NCBI GenBank assembly: GCA_963932145.1
Contig: CAWVQA010000085.1
Coordinates: forward strand, 434,001-498,000
Origin: Acanthosepion lycidas
Lineage: Eukaryota > Mollusca > Cephalopoda > Sepiida > Sepiidae
Direction of reading: 5' to 3'
DNA: 64,000 nucleotides
Part shown: piece after piece, positions 14,333 through 27,001 of the stretch
Position numbering within the stretch: the stretch's first letter is position 1
Layout: every line of letters starts with the position of its first letter
Made by a program: the position numbers and the translations under genes
Notes under the pieces: generated by a model
What the model was told of the DNA's origin: nothing
What the model saw: only the letters and a program-made list of their open reading frames with translations
Database searches by the model: none

Positions 14333-16537
14333 TTGCCTTCAAATTTATACCGTGATCGTAGCATGCATGGACTCGACTCATATGACTGGGATTTCATGAA
14401 AAAGATTGTGGGAAGAAAATGCGTGATCACTGTACATTTCTCTTCTGTTTGCTATTTATATTTATATTTTACTTCCTCAATTTAGCATTATGGACAGTGA
14501 AAGACCTAATCTAAGATCTGCAAAAAAATATTTTGCCTTCAAATTCATACCGTGTTCGTAGGATGTATGGACTCGACTCATATGATTCGTATTTCCATGA
14601 AAAAGATTGTTGGCAGAAAATAGGTGATCACTGAACATTTCTCTTCTGTTTCCTATTTATATTTATATTTTACCTCCTCAATTTAGCATTATGTACAGGG
14701 AAAGACCTAATCTAAGCACTGCAAAAAAATATTTTGCCTTTAAATACATACCGTGATCGTAGCATGCATGGACTCGACTCATATGACTGGGATTTCCATG
14801 AAAAAGATTGTGGGCAGAAAATGGGTGATCACTGTACATTTCTCTTCTGTTTCCTATTTATATTTATATTTTACCTCCTCAATTTAGCATTATGTACAGG
14901 GAAAGACCTAATGTAAGATCTGCAAAAAATATTTTGCCTTCAAATACACACTGTGAACGTAGCATGCATGGACTCGGCTCATATGACTGGGATTTCCATG
15001 AAAAAGATTGTGGGCAGAAAATGAGTGGTCACTGTACATTTCTCTTCTGTTTCCTATTTATATTTATATTTTACTTCCTCTGTTTAGCATTATGGACAGG
15101 GAAAGATCTAATCTAAGATCTACAAATAAATATTTTGCCTTCAAATTCGTACCGTTATCGTAGCATGCATGGACTCGACTCATATGACTGGGATTACCAT
15201 AAAAAAGATTGTGGGCACAAAATGGGTGATCACTGTACATTTCTCTTCTGTTTCCTATTCATATTTCTATTTAATTCCTCAATTTAGCATTATGAACAGG
15301 GAAAGACCTAATCTAAGATCTGCAAAAAAATATTTTGCCTTCAAATTCATAACGTGGCCGTAGCATGTATGGACTCGACTCATATATCTGGGATTTCCAT
15401 GAAAAACATTGTGGGCAGTAAATGGGTGATCACTGTACATTTCTCTTCTGTTTCGTATTTATATTTCTATTTTACTTCCTTCATTTAACATTAAGCACAG
15501 GGAAAGACCTAATCTAAGCTCTGCAAAAAATATTTTGCCTTCAAATTCATACCGTGATCGTAGCATGTATGGACTCGACTCATATGACTGGGATTTCATG
15601 AAAAAGATTGTGGGAAGAAAATGCGTGATCACTGTACATTTCTCTTCTGTTTGCTATTTATATTTATATTTTACTTCCTCAATTTAGCATTATGGACAGT
15701 GAAAGACCTAATCTAAGATCTGCAAAAAAATATTTTGCCTTCAAATTCATACCGTGTTCGTAGCATGTATGGACTCGACTCATATGATTGGTATTTCCAT
15801 GAAAAAGATTGTTGGCAGAAAATAGGTGATCACTGAACATTTCTCTTCTGTCTCCTATTTATATTTATATTTTACCTCCTCAATTTAGCATTATGTACAG
15901 GGAAAGACCTAATCTAAGCACTGCAAAAAAATATTTTGCCTTTAAATACATACCGTGATCGTAGCATGCATGGACTCGACTCATATGACTGGGATTTCCA
16001 TGAAAAAGATTGTGGGCAGAAAATGGGTGATCACTGTACATTTCTCTTCTGTTTCCTATTTATATTTATATTTTACCTCCTCAATTTAGCATTATGTACA
16101 GGGAAAGATCTAATCTAAGATCTACAAATAAATATTTTGCCTTCAAATTCGTACCGTTATCGTAGCATGCATGGACTCGACTCATATGACTGGGATTACC
16201 ATAAAAAAGATTGTGGGCACAAAATGGGTGATCACTGTACATTTCTCTTCTGTTTCCTATTCATATTTCTATTTAATTCCTCAATTTAGCATTATGAACA
16301 GGGAAAGACCTAATCTAAGATCTGCAAAAAAATATTTTGCCTTCAAATTCATAACGTGGCCGTAGCATGTATGGACTCGACTCATATATCTGGGATTTCC
16401 ATGAAAAACATTGTGGGCAGAAAATGGGTGATCACTGTACATTTCTCTTCGGTTTCGTATTTATATTTCTATTTTACTTCCTTCATTTAACATTAAGCAC
16501 AGGGAAAGACCTAATCTAAGCTCTGCACAAAAATTAT
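14333..16537 (+). repeat. 6-mer then 5-mer HOR of the T2-T1 lineage
   Basis: Using G for units with GATTTCATGAAAAAG and GGGAAGAAAATGCG, F for CCGTGTTCGTAG units and P for CCTTTAAATACATACC units, the order is G-F-P-C-T2-T1 (14333-15534), where C is a TACTTCCTCTGTTTAGC unit like 10121, then G-F-P-T2-T1 (15535-16537). The second copy lacks the C unit. Several units are 200 bp from single-base losses, notably the missing C in G units. Confidence 0.87.
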
Positions 16538-19500
16538 TTACCTTCAAATATATACCGTGATCGTAGCATGCATGGACTCGACTCATATGACTGGGATTTC
16601 ATGAAAAAGATTGTGGGAAGAAAATGCGTGATCACTGTACATTTCTCTTCTGTTTGCTATTTATATTTATATTTTACTTCCTCAATTTAGCATTATGGAC
16701 AGTGAAAGACCTAATCTAAGATCTGCAAAAAAATAATTTGCCTTCAAATTCATACCGTGATCGTAGCATGCATGGACTCGACTCATATGACTGGGATTTC
16801 CATGAAAAAGTTTGTGGGCAGAAAATGGGTGATCACTGAACATTTCTATTCTGTTTCCTATTTATATTTCTATTTTACCTCCTCAGTTTAGCATTATGGA
16901 CACGGAAAGACCTAATCTAAGATCTACAAATAAATATTTTGCCTTCAAATTCATACCGTGATCGTAGCATGTATGGACTCGACTCATATGACTGGGATTT
17001 CCATGTAAAAGATTGTGGGCACAAAATGGGTGATCACTGTACATTTCTCTTCTGTTTCCTATTTATATTTATATTTATATTTTACCTACTCAATTTAGCA
17101 TTATGGACAGGGAAAGACCTAATCTAAGCTCTGCAAAAAAATATTTTGCCTTCAAATTCATACCGTGATCGTAGCATGTATGGACTCGACTCATATGACT
17201 GGGATTTCCACGAAAAAGATTGTGGGCACAAAATGGGTGATCACTGTACAGTTCTTTCCTGTTTCCTATATATATTTCTATTTTACTTGCTTCATTTAGC
17301 ATTATGGACAGGGAAAGACCTAATCTAAGATCTGCAAAAAAATATTTTGCCTTCAAATTCATACCGTGTTCGTAGCATGTATGGCCTCGACTCATATGAT
17401 TGGTATTTCCATGAAAAAGATTGTTGGCAGAAAATGGGTGATCACTGTACATTTCTCTTCTGTTTCCTATTTATATTTATATTTTACCTCCTCAATTTAG
17501 CATTATGTACAGTGAAAGACCTAATCTAAGCACTGCAAAAAAATAATTCGCCTTTAAATACATACCGTGATCGTAGCATGCATGGACTCGACTCATATGA
17601 CTGGGAATTCCATGAAAAAGATTGTGGGCAGAAAATGGGTGATCACTGTACATTTCTCTTCTGTTTCCTATTTATATTTATATTTTACTTCCTCAATTTA
17701 GCATTAAGGACAGGGAAAGATCTAATCTAAGATCTACAAATAAATATTTTGCCTACAAATTCATACCGTTATCGTAGCATGCATGGACTCGACTCATATG
17801 ACTGGGTTTACCATAAAAAAGATTGTGGGCACAAAATGGGTGATCACTGTACATTTCTCTTCTGTTTCCTCTTCATATTTCTATTTAGTTCCTCAATTTA
17901 GCATTATGAACAGGGAAAGACCTAATCTAAGATCTGCAAAAAAATATTTTGCCTTCAAATTCATAACGTGGCCGTAGCATGTATGGACTCGACTCATATA
18001 TCTGGGATTTCCATGAAAAACATTGTGGGCAGAAAATGGGTGATCACTGTACATTTCTCTTCTGTTTCGTATTTATATTTCTATTTTACATCCTTCATTT
18101 AACATTAAGCACAGGGAAAGACCTAATCTAAGCTCTGCACAAAAATTATTTACCTTCAAATTTATACCGTGATCGTAGCATGCATGGACTCGACTCATAT
18201 GACTGGGATTTCATGAAAAAGATTGTGGGAAGAAAATGCGTGATCACTGTACATTTCTCTTCTGTTTGCTATTTATATTTATATTTTACTTCCTCAATTT
18301 AGCATTATGGACATTGAAAGACCTAATCTAAGATCTGCAAAAAAATATTTTGCCTTCAAATTCATACCGTGATCGTAGCATGCATGGACTCGACTCATAT
18401 GACTGGGATTTCCATGAAAAAGTTTGTGGGCAGAAAATGGGTGATCACTGAACATTTCTATTCTGTTTCCTATTTATATTTCTATTTTACCTCCTCAGTT
18501 TAGCATTATGGACACGGAAAGACCTAATCTAAGATCTACAAATAAATATTTTGCCTTCAAATTCATACCGTGATCGTAGCATGTATGGACTCGACTCATA
18601 TGACTGGGATTTCCATGTAAAAGATTGTGGGCACAAAATGGGTGATCACTGTACATTTCTCTTCTGTTTCCTATTTATATTTATATTTATATTTTACCTA
18701 CTCAATTTAGCATTATGGACAGGGAAAGACCTAATCTAAGCTCTGCAAAAAAATATTTTGCCTTCAAATTCATACCGTGATCGTAGCATGTATGGACTCG
18801 ACTCATATGACTGGGATTTCCACGAAAAAGATTGTGGGCACAAAATGGGTGATCACTGTACAGTTCTTTCCTGTTTCCTATATATATTTCTATTTTACTT
18901 GCTTCATTTAGCATTATGGACAGGGAAAGACCTAATCTAAGATCTGCAAAAAAATATTTTGCCTTCAAATTCATACCGTGGTCGTAGCATGTATGGCCTC
19001 GACTCATATGATTGGTATTTCCATGAAAAAGATTGTTGGCAGAAAATGGGTGATCACTGTACATTTCTCTTCTGTTTCCTATTTATATTTATATTTTACC
19101 TCCTCAATTTAGGATTATGTACAGTGAAAGACCTAATCTAAGCACTGCAAAAAAATAATTCGCCTTTAAATACATACCGTGATCGTAGCATGCATGGACT
19201 CGACTCATATGACTGGGAATTCCATGAAAAAGATTGTGGGCAGAAAATGGGTGATCACTGTACATTTCTCTTCTGTTTCCTATTTATATTTATATTTTAC
19301 TTCCTCAATTTAGCATTAAGGACAGGGAAAGATCTAATCTAAGATCTACAAATAAATATTTTGCCTACAAATTCATACCGTTATCGTAGCATGCATGGAC
19401 TCGACTCATATGACTGGGTTTACCATAAAAAAGATTGTGGGCACAAAATGGGTGATCACTGTACATTTCTCTTCTGTTTCCTCTTCATATTTCTATTTAG

Positions 19501-19760
19501 TTCCTCAATTTAGCATTATGAACAGGGAAAGACCTAATCTAAGATCTGCAAAAAAATATTTTGCCTTCAAATTCATAACGTGGCCGTAGCATGCATGCAC
19601 TCGACTCATATATCTGGGATTTCCATGAAAAACATTGTGGGCAGAAAATGGGTGATCACTGTACATTTCTCTTCTGTTTCGTATTTATATTTCTATTTTA
19701 CTTCCTTCATTTAACATTATGGACAGGGAAGACCTAATCTAAGCTCTGCAAAAAAATATT
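16538..19760 (+). repeat. 8-mer HOR, two copies of ~1612 bp
   Basis: The 8-mer extends the preceding series: G (with AAATTATTTACC at its left edge), two or three intervening units including a 207-bp unit, then F, P, T2 and T1. Copies begin at 16538 and 18150 and agree closely across eight units. Differences I saw include TGTTCG versus TGGTCG in F and ATGTATGG versus ATGCATGC in T1. The length is 8 x 201 plus a 6-bp expansion minus small deletions. The pair ends at about 19760, where the next unit resumes with standard ATTATGGACAGG. Confidence 0.93.
16939..17145 (+). repeat. 207-bp monomer with 6-bp AT expansion
   Basis: The AT-rich segment of this unit has one extra hexamer (TATTTA-like) before TTTTACCTACTC. 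The insertion keeps the TTG-phase reading frame. The same unit recurs at 18551-18757 as part of the 8-mer, and a relative with the same expansion and GGGCACAAAATG is near 20558-20763. Replication slippage on the short AT repeat, then spread by HOR duplication, is the simplest reading. Confidence 0.9.
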
Positions 19761-20352
19761 TTGCCTTCAAATTCATACCGTGATCGTAGCATGTATGGAC
19801 TCGACTCATATGACTGGGATTTCCACGAAAAAGATTGTGGGCACAAAATGGGTGATCACTGTACAGTTCTTTTCTGTTTCCTATTTATATTTCTATTTTA
19901 TTTGCTTCATTTAGCATTATGGACAGGGAAAAACCTAATCTAAGATCTGCAAAAAAATATTTTGCCTATAAATTCATAGGGTGATCGTAGCATGTATGGA
20001 CTCGACTCATATGATTGGGATTTCCATGAAAAAGATTGTGGGCAGAAAATGGGTGATCACTGTACATTTCTCTTCTGTTTACTATTTATATTTCTGTTTT
20101 ACCTCCTCAATTTAGCATTATGGACAGGGAAAGACCTAATCTAAGATCTGCAAAAATATATTTTGCCTTCAAATTCATACCGTGATCGTAGCATGCATGG
20201 ACTCGACTCATATGACTGGGATTTCCATGAAAAAGTTTGTGGGCAGAAAATGGGTGATCACTGAACATTTCTCTTCTGTTTCCTATTTATATTTATATTT
20301 TACTTCCTTAATTTAGTTATATGGACAGGGAAAGACCTAATCTAAGATCTGC

Positions 20353-20364
20353 AAAAAAAAAAAA
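20353..20364 (+). repeat. Expanded A-run (12 A) at a monomer junction
   Basis: The junction A-run is usually five to seven bases and is followed by TATTTT. Here it is 12 A and joins directly to TGCC, so the junction palindrome is lost. The unit also has ACTATGATAGTAG and GGACACGACTC. The combination recurs with a 13-A run at 20962-20974, about 606 bp (three units) away, indicating a three-unit duplication or conversion of this unusual junction. Confidence 0.88.
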
Positions 20365-21174
20365 TGCCTTCAAATTCATACTATGATAGTAGCATGTATG
20401 GACACGACTCATATGACTGGGATATCCATGAAAAAGTTTGTGGGCAGAAAATGGGTGATCACTGAACATTTCTCTTCTGTTTCCTATTTATATTTATATT
20501 TTACCTCCTCAATTTAGCATTATTGACACGGAAAGACCTAATCTAAGATCTACAAAAAAATATTTTGCCTTCAAATTCATAAAGTGATCGTAGCATGTAT
20601 GGACTCGACTCATATGACTGGGATTTCCATGTAAAAGATTGTGGGCACAAAATGGGTGATCACTGTACATTTCTCTTCTGTTTCCTATTTATATTTATAT
20701 TTATATTTTACCTACTCAATTTAGCATTATCGTCAGGGAAAGACCTAATCTAAGATCTGCAAAAAAATATTTTTCCTTCAAATTCATACCGTGATCGTAG
20801 CATGCATGGAATCGATTCATATGACTGGGATTTCCATGAAAATGTTTGTGGGCAGAAAATGGGTGATCACCGTACATTTCTCTTCAGTTTCCTATTTATA
20901 TTTATATTTTACCTCCTCAATTTAGCATTATGGACAGGGAAAGACCTAATCTAAGATCTGCAAAAAAAAAAAAATGCCTTCAAATTCATACTATGATAGT
21001 AGCATGTATGGACACGACTCATATGACTGGGATTTCCATGAAAAAGATTGTTGGCAGAAAATGGGTGATCACTGTACATTTCTCTTCTGTTTGCTATTTA
21101 TATTTATATTTTACTTCCTCAATTTAGCATTATGGACACGGAAAGACCTAATCTAAGATCTGCAAATAAATATT

Positions 21175-24100
21175 TTCCCTTCAAATCCATACCGTGATCG
21201 TAGCAAGCATGGACTCGACTCATATGACTGGGATTTCCATGAAAAAGATTGTGGGCAGAAAATGGGTGATCACTGTACATTTCTCTTCTGTTTGCTATTT
21301 ATATTTATATTTTACTTCCTTCATTTAGCATTATGGAGAGGGAAAGACATAATCTAAAATCTGCAAAAAAAAATTTTGCCTTCAAATTCATACCGTGATC
21401 GCAGCATGTATGGACTCGACTCATATGACTGGGATTTCCATGAAAAAGATTGTGAGCAGAAAATGGGTGATCACTGAACATTTCTCTTCTATTTCCTATT
21501 TATATTTATATTTTACCTCCTCAATTTAGCATTATGGACAGGGAAAGACCTAATCTAAGATCTGCAAAAAAATATTTTGCCTTCAAACTCATACCGTGAT
21601 CGTAGCATGCATGGACTCGACTCATATGAATGGGATTTCCATGAAAAAGATTGTGGGCAGAAAATTGGTGATCACTGTATATTTCTCTTCTGTTTGCTAT
21701 TTATATTTCTATTTTACCTCCTCAATTTAGCATTATGGACAGGGAAAGAACTAATCTAAGATCTGCAAAAAAATATTTTGCCTTCAAATTCATACCGTGT
21801 TTGTAGCATGCATGGACTCGACTCATATGACTGGGATTTCCATGAAAAAGATTGTTGGCAGAAAATGGGTGATCACTGTACATTTCTCTTCTGTTTGCTA
21901 TTTATATTTCTATTTTACTTCCTTCATTTAGCATTATGGACAGGGAAAGACCTAATCTAAAATCTGCAAAAAAATATTTTGCCTTCAAATTCATACTGTG
22001 ATCGTAGCATGTATGGACTCGACTCATATGACTGGGATTTCCATGAAAAAGATTGTGAGCAGAAAATTGGTGATCACTGAACATTTCTCTTCTATTTCCT
22101 ATTTATATTTATATTTTACCTCCTCAATTTAGCATTATGGACAGGGAAAGACCTAATATAAGATCTGCAAAAAAATATTTTGCCTTCAAATTCATACCGT
22201 GATCGTAGCATGCATGGACTCGACTCATATGACTGGGATTTCCATGAAAAAGATTGTGGGCAGAAAATGGATGATCACTGTACATTTCTCTTCTGTTTGC
22301 TATTTATATTTCTATTTTACTTCCTTCATTTAGCATTATGGACAGGGAAAGACCTAATCTAAAATCTGCAAAAAAATATTTTGCCTTCAAATTCATACTG
22401 TGATCGTAGCATGTATGGACTCGACTCATATGACTGGGATTTCCATGTAAAAGATTGTGAGCAGAAAATTGGTGATCACTGTACATTTCTCTTCTGTTTC
22501 CTATTTATATTTATATTTTACCTCCTCAATTTAGCATTATCGAGAGGGAAAGACCTAATCTAAGATCTGCAAAAAAATATTTTGCCTTCAAATTCATACC
22601 GTGATCGTAGCATGCATGGACTCGTCTCATATGACTGGGATTTCCATGAAAAAGATTGTGGGCCGAAAATGGGTGATCACTGTACATTTCTCTTCTGTTT
22701 GCTATTTATATTTATATTTTACTTCCTCAATTTAGCATTATGGACTGTGAAAGACCTAATCTAAGATCTGCAAAAAAATATTTTCCCTTCAAATTCATAC
22801 CGTGATCGTAGCATGCATGGACTCGACTCATATGACTGGGATTTCCATGAAAAAGATTGTGGGCAGAAAATGAGTGATCACTGGACATTTCTCTTCTGTT
22901 TCCTATTTATATTTCTATTTTACCTCCTCAATTTAGCATTATGGACACGGAAAGACCTAATCTAAGATCTGCAAATAAATATTTTCCCTTCAAATCCATA
23001 CCGTGATCGTAGCAAGCATGGACTCGACTCATATGACTGGGATTTCCATGAAAAAGATTGTGGGCTGAAAATGGGTGATCACTGTACATTTCTCTTCTGT
23101 TTCCTATTTATATTTCTATTTTACTTCCTTCATTTAGCATTATGGACAGGGAAAGACGTAATCTAAAATCTGCAAAAAAATATTTTGGCTTCAAATTCAT
23201 ACTGTGATCGTAGCATGTATGGACTCGACTCATATGACTGGCATTTCCATGAAAAAGATTGTGGGCAGAAAATGGGTGATCACTGTACATTTCTCTTCTG
23301 TTTCCTATTTATATTTCTAATTTACCTCCTCAATTTAGCATTATGGACAGGGAAAGACCTAATCTAAGATCTGCAAAAATATATTTTGCCTTCAAATTCA
23401 TACCGTGATCGTAGCATGCATGGACTCGACTCATATGACTGGGATTTCCATGAAAAAGATTGTGGGCAGAAAATTGGTGATCACTGTATATTTCTCTTCT
23501 GTTTGCTATTTATATTTCTATGTTACCTCCTCAATTTAGCATTATGGACAGGGAAAGACCTAATCTAAGATCTGCAAAAAAATATTTTGCCTTCAAATTC
23601 ATACCGTGATCGTAGCATGCATGGACACGACTCATATGACTGGGATTTCCATGAAAAAGATTGTTGGCAGAAAATGGGTGATCACTGTACATTTCTCTTC
23701 TGTTTGCTATTTATATTTATATTTTACTTCCTTCATTTAGCATTATGGACAGGGAAAGACATAATCTAAAATCTGCAAAAAAATATTTTGCCTTCAAATT
23801 CATACCGTGATCGTAGCATGTATGGACTCGACTCATATGACTGGGATTTCCATGAAAAAGATTGTGGGCAGAAAATGGGTGATCACTGTGCATTTCTCTT
23901 CTGTTTCCTATTTATATTTATATTTTACCTCCTCAATTTAGCATTATCGACAGGGAAAGACCTAATCTAAGATCTGCAAAAAATATTTTGCCTTCAAATT
24001 CATACCGTGATCGTAGTATGCATCGATTCGACTCATATGACTGGGATTTCCAAGAAAAAGATTCTGGGCAGAAAATGGGTGATCACTGTACATTTCTCGT

Positions 24101-26399
24101 CTGTTTCCTATTTATATTTCTAATTTACCTCCTCAATTTAGCATTATGGACAGGGAAAGACCTAAACTAAGGTCTGCAAAAAAATATTTTGCCTTCAAAT
24201 TCATACCGTGATCGTAGCATGCATGGATTCGACTCATAGGACTGGGATTACCATGAAAAAGATTGTGGGCAGAAAATGGGTTATCACTGTACATTTCTGT
24301 TCTGTTTCCTATTTATATTTCTATTTTACTTCCTTCATTTTGCATTATGGACAGGGAAAGACCTAATCTAAGATCTGCAAAAAAATATTTTGCCTTCAAA
24401 TTCATACCGTGATCGTAGCATGCATGGAATCGACTCATATGACTGGGATTTACATGAAAAAGATTGTGGGCAGAAAATGGGTGATCACTGTATATTTCTC
24501 TTCTGTTTCCTTTTTATATTTGTATTTTACTTCCTTCATTTAGCATTATGGACAGGGAAAGACCTAATCTAAGCTCTGCAAAAAAATATTTTGCCTTCAA
24601 ATTCATACCGTGATCTTAGCATGTATGGACTGGACTCCTATGAGTGGGATTTCCATGAAAAAGATTGTGAGCAGAAAATGGGTGATCACTGTACATTTTT
24701 CTTCTGCTTCCTATTTATATTTCTATTTAACTTCTCAATTTAGCATTATGGACATGGAAAGACCTAATCTAAGATCTGCAAAAAAATATTTTGCCTTCAA
24801 ATTCATACTGTGATCGTAGCATGTATGGACTCGACTCATATGACTGGCATTTCCATGAAAAAGATTGTGGGCAGAAAATGGGTGATCACTGTACATTTCT
24901 CTTCTGTTTCCTATTTATATTTCTAATTTACCTCCTCAATTTAGCATTATGGACAGGGAAAGACCTAATCTAAGATCTGCAAAAATATATTTTGCCTTTA
25001 AATTCATACCGTGATCGTAGCATGCATGGACTCGACTCATATGACTGGGATTTCCATGAAAAAGATTGTGGGCAGAAAATTGGTGATCACTGTATATTTC
25101 TCTTCTGTTTGCTATTTATATTTCTATGTTACCTCCTCAATTTAGCATTATGGACAGGGAAAGACCTAATCTAAGATCTGCAAAAAAATATTTTGCCTTC
25201 AAATTCATACCGTGATCGTAGCATGCATGGACACGACTCATATGACTGGGATTTCCATGAAAAAGATTGTTGGCAGAAAATGGGTGATCACTGTACATTT
25301 CTCTTCTGTTTGCTATTTATATTTATATTTTACTTCCTTCATTTAGCATTATGGACAGGGAAAGACATAATCTAAAATCTGCAAAAAAATATTTTGCCTT
25401 CAAATTCATACCGTGATCGTAGCATGTATGGACTTGACTCAGATGACTGGGATTTCCATGAAAAAGATTGTGGGCAGAAAATTGGTGATCACTGTGCATT
25501 TCTCTTCTCTTTGCTATTTATATTTATATTTTACTTCATCAATTTAGCATTATGGACTGTGAAAGACCTAATCAAAGTTCTGCAAAAAAATATTTTGGCT
25601 TCAAATTCATACCGTGATCGTAGCATGCATGGAATCGACTCATATGACTGGGATTTCCATGAAAAAGATTGTGGGCAGAAAATGGGTGATCACTGTGCAT
25701 TTCTCTTCTGTTTCCTATTTATATTTATATTTTACCTCCTCAATTTAGCATTATCGACAGGGAAAGACCTAATCTAAGATCTGCAAAAAATATTTTGCCT
25801 TCAAATTCATACCATGATCGTAGCATGCATCGATTCGACTCATATGACTGGGATTTCCAAGAAAAAGATTCTGGGCAGAAAATGGGTGATCACTGTACAT
25901 TTCTCGTCTGTTTCCTATTTATATATTTTTAATTTACCTCCTCAATTTAGCATTATGGACAGGGAAAGACCTAAACTAAGGTCTGCAAAAAAATATTTTG
26001 CCTTCAAATTCATACCGTGATCGTAGCATGCATGGATTCGACTCATAGGACTGGGATTACCATGAAAAAGATTGTGGGCAGAAAATGGGTTATCACTGTA
26101 CATTTCTGTTCTGTTTCCTATTTATATTTCTATTTTACTTCCTTCATTTTGCATTATGGACAGGGAAAGACCTAATCTAAGATCTGCAAAAAAATATTTT
26201 GCCTTCAAATTCATACCGTGATTGTAGCATGCATGGAATCGACTCATATGACTGGGATTTACATGAAAAAGATTGTGGGCAGAAAATGGGTGATCACTGT
26301 ATATTTCTCTTCTGTTTCCTTTTTATATTTGTATTTTACTTCCTTCATTTAGCATTATGGACAGGGAAAGACCTAATCTAAGCTCTGCAAAAAAATATT
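21175..26399 (+). repeat. 9-mer HOR in three copies (9, 8 and 9 units)
   Basis: Copies begin at about 21175, 22984 and 24591. Copies one and two are 1809 bp apart (nine units): both have TTTCCCTTCAAATCC with AGCAAGCATGG, and corresponding units at 21577/23386 and 21778/23587 agree. Copies two and three match at 1606 bp (23185/24791, 23386/24992, 23587/25193) and then at 1809 bp (24390/26199), because copy three has one extra unit at about 25394, with GGACTTGACTCAGATGAC. Marker units include CTTAGCATGTATGGACTGG with CTCCTATGAGTGGG at 24591 and 26400. The two-unit period around 21778-22580 is a smaller duplication inside copy one. Confidence 0.9.
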
Positions 26400-27001
26400 T
26401 TGCCTTCAAATTCATACCGTGATCTTAGCATGTATGGACTGGACTCCTATGAGTGGGATTTCCATGAAAAAGATTGTGGGCAGAAAATGGGTGATCACTG
26501 TACATTTCTCTTCTGCTTCCTATTTATATTTCTATTTAACTTCTCAATTTAGCATTATGGACATGGAAAGACCTAATCTAAGATCTGCAAAAAAATATTT
26601 TGCCTTCAAATTCATACCGTGATCTTAGCATGCCTGGACTTGACTCATATGACTGGGATTTCCATGAAAAAGATTGTGGGCAGAAAATGGGTGATCACTG
26701 TACATTTCTCTTCTGTTTCCTATTTATATTTCTATTTTACTTCCTTCATTTCCCATTATGGACATGGAAAGACCAAATCTAAGATCTGCAAAAAAATATT
26801 TTGCCTTCAAATTCATACCGTGATCGTAGCATGTCTGGACTGGACTCATATGATTGGGATTTCCATGAAAAAGATTGTGGGCAGAAAATGGGTGATCACA
26901 GTACATTTCTATTCTGTTTCCTATTTATATTTCTATTTTACTTCCTTCATTTAGCATTATGGACAGGGAAAGGCCTAATCTAAGATCTGAAAAAAAATAT
27001 T

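Larger units (their letters stand above)
10121..20972 (+). repeat. Zone B: CAG/CAC and GCAAA-type monomers, with an A-like island
   Basis: Zone B introduces units with GGGCAG or GGGCAC before AAAATG, GCAAAAAAATATT or ACAAATAAATATT at the junction, and ACTTCCTTCATTTA or TTAATTCCTCAATTT in the 3' part. Two strongly marked unit types recur as a pair. T2 has CCGTTATCGTAG, GATTACCATAAAAAAG and ATTATGAACAGG. T1 has AACGTGGCCGTAG, CATATATCTGG and AACATTAAGCACAGG. Units from 11727 to about 14132 revert to zone A character, so the two lineages are interdigitated here. Confidence 0.82.
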
